A DNA stretch of 64,000 nt from Flaveria trinervia (lineage: Eukaryota; Streptophyta; Magnoliopsida; Asterales; Asteraceae), in NCBI GenBank assembly GCA_025506515.1, contig CM046452.1:69559080-69623079 (forward strand), read 5' to 3'. Positions 1-12,070 of the stretch are shown piece after piece. The notes below the pieces were generated by a model. It worked only from the letters and a program-made list of their open reading frames with translations, was not told the origin of the DNA and did not search any database. The translations under genes were made by a program, and so were the position numbers. Position 1 is the stretch's first letter, and each line of letters begins with the position of its first letter.

Positions 1-1164
1 CAGATCAATGATCGAACTAATCAACTCTTCAATGCTAATATTGTAATTGAATTATTTATTATTTATTAATTATTACAATTATTGTTTATTGGCAGGAATA
101 TAAAGTAATGTGTTTAATTTTTTAAATAGTCATTGAGTATTGGATAAGTGAGTTCATAAAAATCAATGGAGCGTTGAGTATAATCGTTAACTATTATTGA
201 GTTTATAATAACTTCTTAGATACGTACTAAAAAGTTTGGTTGATAATTGTAAAATTGTAATAGCTTGGTTTTTAGCATGTAACACTTTAAAAGTAAACAA
301 ATAAGCTCTACATACTACAATTCAACAAACCAACCATAAAAAGATGTAACAAGTCATGTTACTTTTACTTTTCTTACATAAAAAAAAACATAAAAAAAAC
401 TTAAAACTTAATACGAAACACAAATGATATTATTTAATATATTCTACATATGATATGATGAGTACATGACAACATTGAGAAAAGACAAAATCCTTTTGTG
501 GATCTTTCGTGGGTCTCCCAGATGGTGGAAGTTGAAATGATCACCTCCTGAACAAGTGTAATATGTTGTATTTGTCTCCTATGTTGTTTCCTTGAATGTG
601 TCTGGCCTCTGGTAACATTGATCTCACAGATTCCATATGTAATACTTATGAGGTAACATTTATATATCTCACAGCTTCCATATGTAATACTTCTCATAAG
701 GAATAACATAAATTGATTGTGAGAGATCCAAAAGAGAGTATCTGAACCTGAATTATATACTTAAAAAAACACATGTCGATAATTAATAAAATTTTGGTAG
801 TAGAAATATACAAGTTGTCCTACATTTTGAGCATATTAGCTATTTTCTAATTAGTTCATCAACAACAGATATGCAATTCTGAAGATGAAAAATAAGAAGC
901 AAGAACAATATGTTAAAATGGAGATTCCAAATAAAGAAAACACATAAATTAAGGTCACACATTCTATGGTACGTTTTACGTCATATTCAATGAACTTCGT
1001 GGATGATACACAGAAATTAAATTGGTACATGAAATAAGGTAGTGTATGTGTATCACGTGACTTTAAGTGAACACTCATGGATGTTTATATACGGCACATG
1101 AGAATAATATAGATTTTTTATGAACGTTGAAAAAAAATAGTTAATTTCATCTTTTTTATATCTT
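1..1164. other. AT-rich intergenic spacer
   Basis: No gene is supported here. The only structure I see is a short direct duplication of about 28 bp (621-648 and 666-693, sharing TTCCATATGTAATACTT). The open frames are short and have no recognisable protein. Confidence 0.6.
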
Positions 1165-1757
1165 ACCACATTATATTAGTAACTCGTATATTACACGAAA
1201 TCAATAAGTAATTACTAAATAGTTATTAGTAAATTTTATATATAAATCATAAACTAATGATATGATATTTTAAAACTATGTATAAGTAACGAATTTAAGT
1301 AAAAATGATATCATTTTCTAAACTTTTATTTTTATTTTTATTTTTATAAAGTTGTTTTAAAACATTTTTATTAAAAACAAACCATTTAAAATAATATAAT
1401 TTCTAAAAAGTTCCATATTATAACTTTTAAATTTTAATCATTTTCATTTCATAAAAGTTATATTATTTTAAAAACATGTTTTTATATATTTCTTATTTTT
1501 TTAAAACAAATTTTGATGTCTTAAGAAATTTCTTACTTTTTAAAAATATTTTTTAAAATTATATTCATAGAATGATCTCTTTCTTAGTTTATAAAAAATA
1601 TTTTAATCTGAAAAAAATTAAATAAAATCAAAAATAATTATTAATGTTATTATTTGTTAGGAGAAATAAGAAAGAAAATAAGATTTATAAGGTCTAGAAT
1701 TATACCATATGTGCCTAGAAAATATTATTAGAAAATATAATTTATTAACATAGATAG
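1165..1757 (-). mobile_element. Helitron-like non-autonomous element, decayed
   Basis: Read on the minus strand, the segment begins near 1755 with an ATCTATCTATG... end and finishes near 1171-1198 with a near-palindromic hairpin (TCGTGTAATATACGA) followed by a CTAATA-type end. The copy at 7454-7999 has the same arrangement: a TCTATACTAATAAAA start, an early 'ctcctaayaaat' block and a terminal hairpin of the same sequence type. Helitrons are known to have a 5' TC end and a 3' hairpin before CTRR. There is no coding capacity. The ends are inferred by comparison between copies. Confidence 0.4.
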
Positions 1758-1964
1758 ATTAGAGATGTACTTTACTCTCACACGCGAAAACAGAAAAATA
1801 ATTATTAGTTTTAGTTTTATGTTATTTTTAAAATTTTGGTACGTTGATCCTATCCTTCACAACTACATTTAAGTTTACCAAAATTCTAAGAGAATCTTTA
1901 ATACACTCAACACTTTTTTTCATATTACTAAAAGAATCTAATTATGCAATACTTCTTTATTGAC

Positions 1965-2110
1965 AGCGACAAATAGAAATTTTCATACGAAATTTGTTTT
2001 GGGTAATGTTTGAACCCACAACTTCTTAGTACGAGACTCCCTTTATGTTTATCACTATCCAATTCTCAACCTATGAAAATACTGATTGAACCACTTTTTA
2101 CATGGAAAAT
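1965..2110 (-). repeat. Possible tRNA-derived SINE
   Basis: On the minus strand, 2016-2001 reads GGTTCAAACATTACCC, close to a Pol III B box. A weaker A-box-like TGGATAGTGATAAAC lies about 45 bp before it. No poly-A tail or target duplication was resolved, so this is a candidate only. Confidence 0.3.
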
Positions 2111-2319
2111 TGATAAATAAAGGTCTCTCTAAAGTTCGATACTTTAATTTAGTATTATTAATTAGATAATACTTTTTAATCCCAGCATTAGCAAATGTCT
2201 ATTATTATTTTTCACATGTATTATATCGTTTTTGATAAACAAACATACTTAGAAATGTTACTCAATTTGCAATTTATTAAAGCCATAGCATGTACTTTAA
2301 ACACTTGTACACTTTTTAG

Positions 2320-2719
2320 CAGTGTTTTTAGACTGGATCGGACCGGCCGGTCTGATCGGTTCGACCGGGGATCGATCAGGTGGCTGGTCCGGTCTACTAT
2401 AGTTCGGTTTTGACTGGTGGAACCAGCCGGTTCGTTTCGAACTGGTGGTCGGACCGAGAAACCGTGTTGGTTCAAACTGGGTTTTGATTTATTTTTTATT
2501 TTAATGGGTAAAAATGATGTGTTAAACCATAAATTAGTATGTTGAATATACAAATATAGTTAAATTGTATATATAACTGTAAAATACATATATAAATAAT
2601 ATATAAATTACTTATATTTAATTATATATATATAAATATAGTTAAATCCGGTCCAACCGGTCCGACCACCAAACCAGTAAAACGTTCGGTTCAAAGTCCG
2701 ATCCGGTTCTGAAAACATT
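2320..2719. mobile_element. Short TIR element (hAT- or Mutator-like MITE)
   Basis: The left end (AGTGTTTTTAGACTGGATCG from 2321) and the reverse complement of the right end (AATGTTTTCAGAACCGGATC, ending 2719) form imperfect terminal inverted repeats. Both ends are GC-rich, with repeated CCGGTC/GACCGG words, in contrast with the AT-rich middle. The flanks ACTTTTTAG (2311-2319) and ACTTTTTAA (2720-2728) look like an 8-9 bp target duplication. No transposase is present. The length of the duplication leaves hAT and Mutator both possible. Confidence 0.6.
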
Positions 2720-2728
2720 ACTTTTTAA

Positions 2729-3425
2729 AGAACACAACACTCACTTTACCCTTACTCAATCTCACACATTTACTAAAAAAAGGAATAGTTTCAACCCTTT
2801 CCCTCTATGTCATTAGTCATTTTTTTTGAATTTAATATAAAATATATTCTATCTAAACAAAATTAAAAACAATATTAACAATTTAAATAAGAATTTACTT
2901 TACATTAATAGAAACTAGTATAAAGCATTAATGAAGATAAATGAAACAAACACAAATAAAATATTTACTGTGGTTGAAAAAAATTAATCTTCTTTTTTGT
3001 GGGTATTTAACGGTCCTTTAACCGTTGTCAAACGATCAGGGTGTAATCCAGCCCCTTGCTCACGCTCGTTGGTAGTCAACACCATCACCCTTCTCGATCC
3101 TTAACTCCTCTAGGGCCGGGGAATGAAATTTAACACCCTATAAGTTATAGGCTATAACAACGTCATCTCCACTAGCTATCAAGTCTCGATCGTCTGTGAG
3201 AGTATTTCTACAGGCCTAACAATTGACGAACCAATAAAATATAATCACTTAACTAAATAAGTAAGAAATTTACGTATCAATGCGAGTTAAATCGGTTGAA
3301 AGACAAAAAAGAAATGTACATTTATTTACAATATAGATCGATTACAACATAACTATTATTTTAAAATTTTCCTTCGACTTTTACCTCAAGTTAAGTAAAG
3401 TAAGTGACTCAAACTCATCTCCTCC
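2729..3425. other. Intergenic, downstream of NSP2
   Basis: AT-rich apart from a more GC-rich block at about 3005-3235, which contains the 'gatcagggtgtaatccagcc' type of sequence. I could not assign that block. It has no long ORF and may be an old transposon remnant. Confidence 0.4.
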
Positions 3426-3431
3426 TTTATT
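3426..3431 (-). terminator. Candidate polyadenylation signal of NSP2
   Basis: TTTATT on the plus strand is AATAAA on the gene's strand, about 80 nt beyond the stop codon. A second TTTATT lies near 3319. Position and motif fit a plant poly(A) signal, but plant signals are loose, so confidence is moderate. Confidence 0.4.
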
Positions 3432-3511
3432 CACCCATGCAAAAACAACGTAACATAATAAAAATTAAAAAAAAAAAAAAAAAAAGCAAATGAAGGACAA
3501 AAACTTGAAAA

Positions 3512-5002
3512 TCAAACGGTAAAATCAATGAGCTTCAGAATACGCCAAATTGAAGCAGATAGCAAACGACGTGATTTCCAACCCAAAACAATCTTATTAC
3601 TCCCAGATTCCTCCGCCCTATACCCATCGTTAAACAACCCTAACAACAGCTTCGCCTGACAATGGTTCGAAAAACTTATGTTCATGGGCTTGAACCCTGG
3701 CTCACTCATCATCCAATCGCCCCACGGACCGCACCCATCCTCTTCTCGATACACTCGAGCCACTGAACCCACGATTCGTGGACCCAGGAACACCCGCTCC
3801 ACCAACGCCCGAGCCCGCCCTTGCATCGGAAACCCAGCTTCCAACGAGTCGTACACCGCTGAGTAGTGGTGTAGTATGTCCATGAACCGGCCCACGAACC
3901 CGCCTTCTAGCTTGGGTCCTTCTTCCTCTACGAGGGTTAACAGTTTAGGGTTTAGGGTTTTGGATCCCGTGAGGAATGATGCCACCGATGTCGGTGATCG
4001 GTGGGCGAAGTGGGGGAGATGGAGCATGCAGTTGATGATGATGGCTTCTCCCCTTACTAGTTTTAGGGATGATGGTTTGAATGTTTCGTCGGAGTCTAGT
4101 TTGCATTGGTGGAAGGAGAAAGGTTGCCCGATTGAAGCCGCGAAAGCGGTTAGACGCCGGCCGGTTTCCTGGATGGTGGAGATGGATTTCCGCCCGCTTC
4201 CGGGGCGGGATAGGGCGGTGATGCGGAGGTGGGGGGTGGGCGTGCCGTCTTTACGCGAGATCAAAGCTTGCATTAGAGACGCCCATTGGATACCTTCCAT
4301 GATGTCGTAGTCGATTATGTGCACTCGTCGTTCGTGAGTCACCGCTTCGATGATGGCTTGGTTGGCGGTGAAATGCCCGAATTTTACGTACGGTGACATG
4401 TCTTGTAAGAGCTGGAATGCGGCCAAGACATCTGTGCGGTGGTGGTGGAGGTGGTTGGGTTGTTTGTAGTGGAGCCCACCACCGCCACCACCTCCGCGGC
4501 CGCTTTCCAACAAATGAAGTAAGGCGTCAGTGAAATACGCCGTGAGTCTTTCCATATTAGTGCCTTCGTTTGGGGACGCTAAATCTTTGAGCCGAACCAG
4601 TATCACACCAACCAAATCATGGCTTTTATTCCCACTAGATATGGCCTCAGCTGCAGCCATCAATAAGTGCACCAATCTTAACCCTTTCAAGTCCTCTGAA
4701 AGGGCTGAGACAGGCGCCTCCAACATTAGTGCATCTGTTGATGCAAGATTCTGATCATCGTCAGAGTATGAAACTGTCTTATCTATTTCTTCATCCATTT
4801 CGGATTCGAACAGGTCACCAAAAGTTTCATCAGGATGAACAGAAAGTGCATCCCAGTCCACCATCGGCGACCAACCACTCCAGTTACGACAATAGTCATC
4901 TTCTGGGGTGGTTGTGCTGTTAGTGGTGCTAGCGGTGGTGGTGGTGGTGGTGGTGAAATCCGACAAATCAATTTCCGGCAAGTCATCAACAACCATGGCC
5001 AT
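3512..5002 (-). CDS. NSP2: GRAS transcription factor, NSP2-like
   Basis: Intact, intronless 496-aa GRAS protein. The N-terminus (1-105) is acidic and low in complexity, with a Thr run at 17-23. The GRAS domain then covers about 106-496: leucine-rich heptad I with LVHLLMAAAEAI (110-121), a Gly run at 170-176 followed by His/Asn-rich sequence, DMSPYVKFGHFTANQAI (201-217), the VHIID motif (227-231) with DIMEGIQWASL, the second leucine-rich/PFYRE part (about 320-420) and the SAW end WKSRRLLSASIW (475-486). Length and motif wording match legume NSP2 closely. NSP2 is known to work in the nucleus with NSP1 in symbiosis signalling and strigolactone biosynthesis, downstream of the common symbiosis pathway. 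The start is the first ATG of the frame, and a TATA box lies about 105 bp upstream. Function in this plant is inferred by homology. Outside legumes the expected role is in mycorrhiza and strigolactones rather than nodulation. Confidence 0.93.
   Translation of the reverse strand: MAMVVDDLPEIDLSDFTTTTTTTASTTNSTTTPEDDYCRNWSGWSPMVDWDALSVHPDETFGDLFESEMDEEIDKTVSYSDDDQNLASTDALMLEAPVSALSEDLKGLRLVHLLMAAAEAISSGNKSHDLVGVILVRLKDLASPNEGTNMERLTAYFTDALLHLLESGRGGGGGGGLHYKQPNHLHHHRTDVLAAFQLLQDMSPYVKFGHFTANQAIIEAVTHERRVHIIDYDIMEGIQWASLMQALISRKDGTPTPHLRITALSRPGSGRKSISTIQETGRRLTAFAASIGQPFSFHQCKLDSDETFKPSSLKLVRGEAIIINCMLHLPHFAHRSPTSVASFLTGSKTLNPKLLTLVEEEGPKLEGGFVGRFMDILHHYSAVYDSLEAGFPMQGRARALVERVFLGPRIVGSVARVYREEDGCGPWGDWMMSEPGFKPMNISFSNHCQAKLLLGLFNDGYRAEESGSNKIVLGWKSRRLLSASIWRILKLIDFTV
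4588..4608 (-). promoter_or_regulatory. Candidate miR171h target site in NSP2 mRNA
   Basis: The plus strand here reads GAGCCGAACCAGTATCAC within the site, which resembles the microRNA of the miR171h type (GAGCCGAAYCAATATCAC core, from memory). The mRNA would therefore pair with about three mismatches and one G:U. The site encodes residues 132-139 (GVILVRLK). In legumes, NSP2 is known to be cleaved by miR171h at this conserved position. Pairing was judged by eye. Confidence 0.65.
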
Positions 5003-5106
5003 TTTGAGCCAACTTATATAATATATTGCTTAGGAATTGGAGTATGAGCGAAGAGTGCAAAGCACTAATGGAAATTGTTTAGCATGTGCTGCGGTTAGAC
5101 ATCCGT

Positions 5107-5112
5107 TTTATA
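5107..5112 (-). promoter_or_regulatory. Candidate TATA box of NSP2
   Basis: The gene strand reads CTCTATAAAACGG about 105 bp upstream of the ATG, which would imply a leader of roughly 75 nt. It is the best TATA match in the proximal region. Confidence 0.5.
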
Positions 5113-5129
5113 GAGGGTGAGAATCTTTA

Positions 5130-7265
5130 CAAAATTAAACTAATGTTAATAAACTATTTAACAAGAAATAAATAAACAGTTAAAACACAAAATAAAATAC
5201 AAAAAATTATGAGCTGATATGAGGTAGCTAATAAAATATTTATGTATTAGTTTAGCTAAAATATAAGACAAGTTGCACGTATTTCCAGTCAAAATGTATT
5301 TAATGAATGAATTTAATGAACGAATCATAAATTAATTTAAGTGTTTATATTATTATAACATTAAAATATAATTAGGAACTCTGTGTTAGTAGTATTATAA
5401 TAAGTGATTATATTATGGTATTTCATACGTATTGTTTTTAGCCCTTAAACTATTCTTATAAATAGCTTCAAACAGTAGTTTGACCATATCACCCCTTCAT
5501 GATTACGCAAGAAGAAATAATATTTTTTGGTTAAATTAGCAAGGCACCATCAATTGGATACAAAATTAGCAACAACTAACAAAAGGCATCAAACAATATT
5601 ATATTAGGAAAAACAAATGACTTGATGATTCCCTTAAACAAGGCAATTAAGTAGCAATCATAGCCGTACTTAGTTTTATAAGTAAGTCATTGGAACTAAT
5701 AATTAGCCTATTTAAAATGAAATTATCACACAATTTGTATTAACTTTATATCTTCAACTTGTTTATAACATTGAAAGAAAAAAACATATTAATTTTCTGT
5801 GTCGTTTATATAAAGTTCGTATACATGTCAATTATATAATCAAAGGATGTAAGGAGTTAGTTATCAAACAAAGCAAAACTCTAATAGATTCTAAGTAAAA
5901 TCATTACAGAACATTTTCAATCATGAAACTAACAGCCTCATATTTCACCACAAGTTACAATAGTAATTACATGAAACTTGGACCGAAGAGGAGCGACAAC
6001 TAATTAAGCTATTTGTTCAAATGTCAATGATGTTCCTTAAACTAGAATTCATGTTTTAACATTTATAAAACAAGTGACCACTATATGTAAAATAACGAGA
6101 TACAAATGGGCAACATGACCTTGATATAGTGCACCAACAAGTAACAGGTTTGATTAAAAGATCGATTTATTTCATTAGCTTTACTATATAAAACTTTATT
6201 CTAAAAGTAAGTGACACTAATGTTGTTTTATTGCCAACTATTCCTAGACACAGTACTTAAGAATGTTCATTGACCTATACTTATATTACAGAAATATGCC
6301 TTAACATATATATGTTTTCTATAAGCAATCAGTTATACTTCACGTTATCCTATCACATATAAAATGAATTGTCAAAATCTACTATGTAGGATCGATGTTT
6401 GTTTTTTTCATGAAAGCGTTACGATTTCACAGCTATGTCTAAACATTTATTTCAATACTGATGCTTTCATTAAAACACTGTTATATAACAAAGACAGATA
6501 AACTATAGGAACTTGTTACGTTTGTAAGATTGGTCATACCTAATGTCATCAGTTATACTTCATGTCATCTTACCAAAATAAACACATAACCATAATCATG
6601 TAATTAGAGGTGTACTTGATTCTTTTAAATACAATATCTAAATACACATACATAGATACATACACTTATATATGTGTGTATTTTAGCAATGGTTTTACAG
6701 AAAATACTGATGGAAAATGGTAGGAACATTTTACGGTTGTAGAAATACAGAGAAAAAAAACAAAACAAAAAAACCCAAAAAAAGAAAAAAATATATACAA
6801 GCTTAGATAGTTTGATTGTGTGTTTTGCTAAAAGTAGAAAATTGGCTTAAAAGTGCACAGATAATCGATAGGAACACAAAAGTTATATTTCAAAATTCTC
6901 ATAGATTAAATTAAGAACTCAATTTACAAATATCCACAAATATCAGGAAACACACACTGATATTTCTAAAAGAAAACACACGATAGGAATTTGTCTACAT
7001 ATTCACGCATGACACCTATGTTAAAATGCCTTACATGATAGTAGTGGCTTGATTCAGTAAAAATATTATCATTTAGTGGACTAGAATTCTTGCAAGGTAT
7101 ATGTACAAATTAAGCTTGTATAGATGACACACATATATTTTTACTTCTCATACAATTTTAAATAACTATCGTTGATATCAAACTTAAAGATTATCAAACT
7201 AAAAATTACTTAACCTACAAGTGTGATATCAAAAGACAGTTATTTTAAATCACAATCACGTGAGA
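5130..7265. other. Intergenic, upstream of NSP2
   Basis: About 2.1 kb of AT-rich DNA without a supported gene. The first several hundred bases probably include the NSP2 promoter. No transposon termini were recognised. Confidence 0.5.
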
Positions 7266-7269
7266 TGGG

Positions 7270-7440
7270 TAAAGCAGCCAAGAACAAAATATTAAAATTG
7301 GGTTGCCCAAGCTTAAACTCGAACAAAACCTCTCACCTTACACTTGGTAAACAACAAAGGCATTAAAGTCTGTGTGTTAACCTCTCGACCTCTCCTCAAG
7401 AATACATAGAGTCAAGCAGCAGTTGATGACTTATCATTAA
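7270..7440 (-). repeat. Possible SINE-like fragment
   Basis: On the minus strand there is a GTTCGAGTTTAAGC stretch resembling a degenerate B box, after a GC-richer head starting at GAGGTCGAGAGG. Boundaries and target duplication were not found. Confidence 0.22.
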
Positions 7441-7453
7441 TCATCAATATCTA

Positions 7454-7999
7454 TCTATACTAATAAAACAATATTTTTATATTCCACTTTTTATTTTCAA
7501 ATTTTATTTTCCTATTTTTCTCTCCTAATAAATATCACATTAAATTCAAATAGTATTGTTAAGTCTTTTCATATGAAAATAATTTTTTATTAAATTAAAA
7601 AATACTTTCTACAAATGCAAGTTGTAAAAGAAATAACTTTAATATAAAATAAGAAATTTGTTCAAAGAAATATCAAAATTTTATAAAACACGATATATTT
7701 TAAAACCTGGGGCTTTTAAAAAATAAAATTTTTTTGAGACAAAAATGATTAATTTCAAAGTCATAATGAAAATTTATTAAAAATGACATTTTTAAAAGTG
7801 GTTTGTTTAAAAACCAACTTTTAAAAAATAACAAAAAATATTTACAAAAGTTTAAAAAATGATATCATCATTTTATCACTCGTACGTATTATCAATCATA
7901 TTTTATATCAAAAGATCGTTTTATAATTTATTAATTTTGTTAATAACTATTGTATATTTTGTTTATTCAACCTGTGTAATATACGAGGTACTAACATAG
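7454..7999 (+). mobile_element. Helitron-like non-autonomous element
   Basis: The segment starts TCTATACTAATAAAA and ends with the hairpin CCTGTGTAATATACGAGG, then CTAACATAG before a T. This is the Helitron plan of 5' TC, 3' hairpin and near-CTAG end. The interior is about 85% AT with no ORF. Similar copies are at 1165-1757 (opposite strand) and around 43385/58075. Confidence 0.55.
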
Positions 8000-8335
8000 T
8001 TTCTAATATATACGTAATAATAAAATACTAACTAGACTGTCACATGGCTTCTTCATAGGATGTCTACCTATGATTTGTGCACATATTATCATCACAATAA
8101 ACCTTTTATTTTAAACAAAAATCAATAATGTCAAAGTTAATCTTAATTTTTAAATATTCTTTCGAAGAATATAAATAACAAATCAATTAAATAAAACTTT
8201 ACAAATCTATTAATATTCTTAAATAAATAAACTTTTATTTAATATTATAATAAAATCCTACTAGACAATATTTGATTTTTTAATAATCATAACTCGATCA
8301 ATTTTTAAAGTTTACATATCATATGGTTTAATATG
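8000..8335. other. AT-rich spacer
   Basis: No gene or clear element was seen between the Helitron-like copy and the next TIR element. Confidence 0.5.
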
Positions 8336-8527
8336 AATGGTTGCAAAACTCGCTAAGTGATACCAGGTCGGTTGAGTGAGGAGTTGAGAGAACTTGGCCC
8401 AGGCGGAGAGTTATCGGGGAGTACTCGAACGTGATAAATTATAAAGAAATTAGTTTCTCGAAAAGTATAAATATGCTAAATATCACAAACTTACTAATAT
8501 TTATAAGAGTAAATTACACGGACATTC

Positions 8528-11234
8528 TGTCACATCCCGGCGGAAGCGTGAAATACATAGGGAGTGACTTGATTGTTCAGAACTCATTGTCATATACTAT
8601 TAGACAGATAACACATAATCATACTTATTTCATAACATAATATTAAGGTTAGGATTACATAAAATCATAATAGTCAAAATTTGAGATTACATAATCCTAT
8701 TACATCATAAAGATTTAACAGCTACATCTTCAGAGACGATGGAAGTGAGCATCCACCGATACACTGAAGTCATACAGGTTTACTGTTAGGTTCACACAAA
8801 CTTTCCCCACAACCTCTCCCCAGCCATTAAAAACATCAAAGGAGAATGTTAAGTTGTTAGTCATGATGAACTCCTGAAAAAGCATACCAAAAATAGTCAA
8901 CACAAAGTTGGTGAGCTTCACAGGTTTATTAAACAAATAATATTGATGCATTATATATACAACCAAACCTTACCTAGCAATCAGATCATTTATATCTGTC
9001 ATATCATATTCTCATAAATCAGATAACATAGCATTATAACACTCATTCTGTTAATGCAGGAGATATCCCCTAAGTAGCGCTACTAATATTATCTAACGGT
9101 TTCACATTCGAATTAATGGTTGTAACATAATTTTCAATAATAATGCATCAATTCATAAATTAGTATGCTTTTCCCCAAAATTTTATAAAAACAAAATGGG
9201 TCATGAAACTCACCTTTACTCCAAATGGTAACCTATAAACAAGAAAAATATTTATAGTTTAGAAAACATAACCATTTTCTTCAAAATTTTCAGTACCTCA
9301 ATTATTATTGAAACTATTACAATGAATAGGTAATAATATACAACGCAATATATTCAGATTTCGTATTTTAATTATTTATAGTTTATTTTCTATAATTTTC
9401 ATGATATTTCAATAAATTATTAAAAATAGTTTCTGCTTTCTAAAAATTCTCATATTTAATCAGAATGTTTGGAATAATATTTCCAACTCTTGAAAATTTT
9501 CCAATGTCTTATATCATAGCAGAGTCAATTATTATGATTTTCATCCTTTTTACTAATATTTAGTAAAAATATCAGATTTCGTTCAAAAATTCTTATTTTC
9601 TCACAGAATGTTCTTTTAGGTTTTTCATACTTTCTGAAATTTTCTCATAATTTACTTCATAGTTTAAGTATTTTTCCCGATTTTTAGTTTACAGAATAGT
9701 TAAAAATTCATATTTCAGATAATACTTTGAGTTAGGTCACGAGATTTTTCCACTGGATTCTATAATTCTTAATAGTTAGTATATAATTTTTCCATATATT
9801 TACTAGGATCGGTTCTTCCGATATAATTTTTCCTTTTAAATACTTAAATAATTTATATAAATTAATTCATTTATAGGAATGGCACCAAAATTTACAGAAT
9901 TATATTTCCCAATATTCTCAATATATTTTCAATGTTTGTTCCCACAATCATAGTTGTTAATGTGCAGAACCGATTTTAACAAATTATAACTAGGTTTTTA
10001 ACCCTTTTGTTGATAATTTCTTTTATAAATTTGATTTTTAAGGTTTGTTTTGTTTATTTCAGATTATTAAAAACTTCCTTATTATATGAAAAAGAGGTTT
10101 GATTTATATGTTTTTATAAAAATCTTGAGTGTTAAATCAAAAGGGTTAATCTCATGTGTTTATTAACACATGTTTGATTTTCATAACTTTAATCAAAATA
10201 GGGTTTTTAGAACCTTAATTTTTGACAGAGGAGGAGTACGGGAAGATGGTGAAGATAGCCTAGGAATCTTCTTAGTTTTGATGTTCTTTGATAATCTTCG
10301 GGAGATGGCGCTTTCACGAGGCGTTGGACGTTGCTGCTATTCAACCGAGAGATTGGTAGGAAATGGTGATAACAATCGGTTTTTATGGTGTTATACAAGA
10401 GTGGGGATGATGGTGGTGAGGTATGGTGTTCGGGAGGTGAGGAGTGTGGGTGAAAATGGTTATGGTGTTCGGTTGAGGTGATGGTGACCGAGAGTGTTTT
10501 GTGGTGTGTTCCCTTCAACCGAAAGCTTCAAATAAAGGGGATGAAGTCGGCTGCATTAAAACATCATCATGATCTTAGGATTCTAGACTTGCAAGGTGGA
10601 GTGCACAAGAGTATGTTGGAGTTTGGGGTAGCTAGGTGTCGAATGGAGAGGTGCATGAGTCACCAAGCACTCATTGCAAGACTAATCTAATGATTTTAGT
10701 TTGTTTAATCGGTGATTAAGGGTGCTAATGATCCGGTCTTGATCTTAATTGGTGTTTTGGTTTAAGGTTTAGGTGTAGGGATTTGTTTAGGTTGTTTGAT
10801 GTCAAGTTTCTCTTGATGTTAACTTGTGTTTATGGTGTTTGGTTGGATTGTGTTTTGGTTTGTTTGATGTTGTTTGGTTGATGTATCTTGATCATATATG
10901 GTTTTATATCAAAGAATTATGCTTTTGAGTACATGCACACGTAAATTATACATGCATGCAACCATGCATATGTGCAACACTCGTATTCACATAAACATAT
11001 AATATACATGTGTATATGTTTCTTAGCAAAAGATGGTACATGCACATGTAAAAGAGTATGCATGCGACTATGCATACGTATACATGTATAATATAAGTGA
11101 ATAATATACTTATGTAAACAAAATGAAAGCATGCATACGTTCATGTATATATAAAAATATATATTATCCTAGGTGTGGCTCAAAATATTTGAATGAACTT
11201 AGTGTATGAAATTTCTTAATCTAGGGTTGTCACA
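8528..11234 (+). mobile_element. Solo LTR nested in the MULE left terminal repeat
   Basis: A 2,707-bp unit begins TGTCACATCCCGGCGG and ends GGTTGTCACA, with a perfect 5-bp target duplication CATTC (8523-8527 and 11235-11239). The start and the internal order (an 'agcttcacaggttt' type segment, a 'gaaactcacct' segment) match the LTR at 28247-30926, so I place both in one Gypsy-like LTR family. No primer site, gag or pol is present, hence a solo LTR left by LTR-LTR recombination. Small open frames in the unit look like chance. Confidence 0.85.
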
Positions 11235-11399
11235 CATTCCTTGAGGTATGCACGCATTACAACTTTAATCACTATTTTCAATAATTACAGATGTGCGCCT
11301 GTTCATTGCATGATATACACATTGATAGTCCCCAACGCTAACTGAAGTTAATTTTCTCTGTTAAGTCAATATAAAATTACCAATATACCCCTAAATTAG

Positions 11400-12070
11400 A
11401 AAATAATAATTTTCAAATAAAACCCAACTTACCCCTCCCAAACCCCATCCATCTCATATCATCCCAACACTCCATCTTATTCTACCATCTTCATCTTCAT
11501 GACCACAACCATGTGAGAATTCAATGGTATACAAATGGTGGCGGTGGTGGTAGGTCGACGGTGTAGAAGTAGCGGCGGGGGTGGTGCGTCGAGGGCGGCG
11601 ATGGTGGAAGGTAGAGGGTGTAGCGACGGCGTGATAGCGGGTCAAGAATGTAGGATCGAGGGTGTAGCAGCGACGACGGTGCCTGGCCGAGGGTGTAGTA
11701 GTGGTGGCGGTGGCGAGTCGAGGGTCTAGCTGCGATGGTGGCGGGTCGAGGGCCCAATTGCGACGGTGGCGGGTTGAGGGTTTGGCTGCGGCGGTGGTGG
11801 GTCAAGGGTTTACAGCGGTGGCGGTGGTGGTTTGAGGGTGTGCAACGTCAAATGTGGTGGTTCGAGGGTGTGCAGTGACGACTGTGGTGGTTCGAGGGTG
11901 TGCAGTGGTCGTTGTGGTGGTTCGAGGGTGTGCAACGGCGGTTGTGGTGGTTTGATGGTCTACAGTGGCGGCAGTGGTGGTTGAAGGGTAAAGGCAACTG
12001 TGGTGGCGGGTTGAGGTTAAAGGCGGTGGTGGTGGGTTGAGGGTAGAGTGGGCGGTGATGGTGGGTTGAA
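11400..12070. repeat. GC-rich minisatellite core of the MULE
   Basis: The stretch is rich in GTGGTGG/GTGGCGG. At 11825-11960 it becomes a clear 30-bp tandem repeat: the word GAGGGTGTGC or close variants recurs at 11834, 11864, 11894, 11924 and 11954. The short frames that cross it (Ser/Thr/His/Pro-rich) are products of the repeat and not genes. Confidence 0.8.

Noticed and set aside
3937..3960. Telomere-like TTTAGGG words
   Set aside because: They encode the conserved KTLNPKL segment of NSP2; two units only.
3876..4310. Long plus-strand frame opposite NSP2
   Set aside because: It is a shadow of the GRAS gene on the other strand, with no family match of its own.
10170..10690. Two ~100-codon frames in the solo LTR at 8528-11234
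   Set aside because: They lie inside a bounded LTR with a target duplication, have no recognisable domain and overlap an equally long antisense frame.
11454..11805. Pro/Thr/His-rich frames on both strands
   Set aside because: They are products of the GTGGTGG minisatellite of the MULE.
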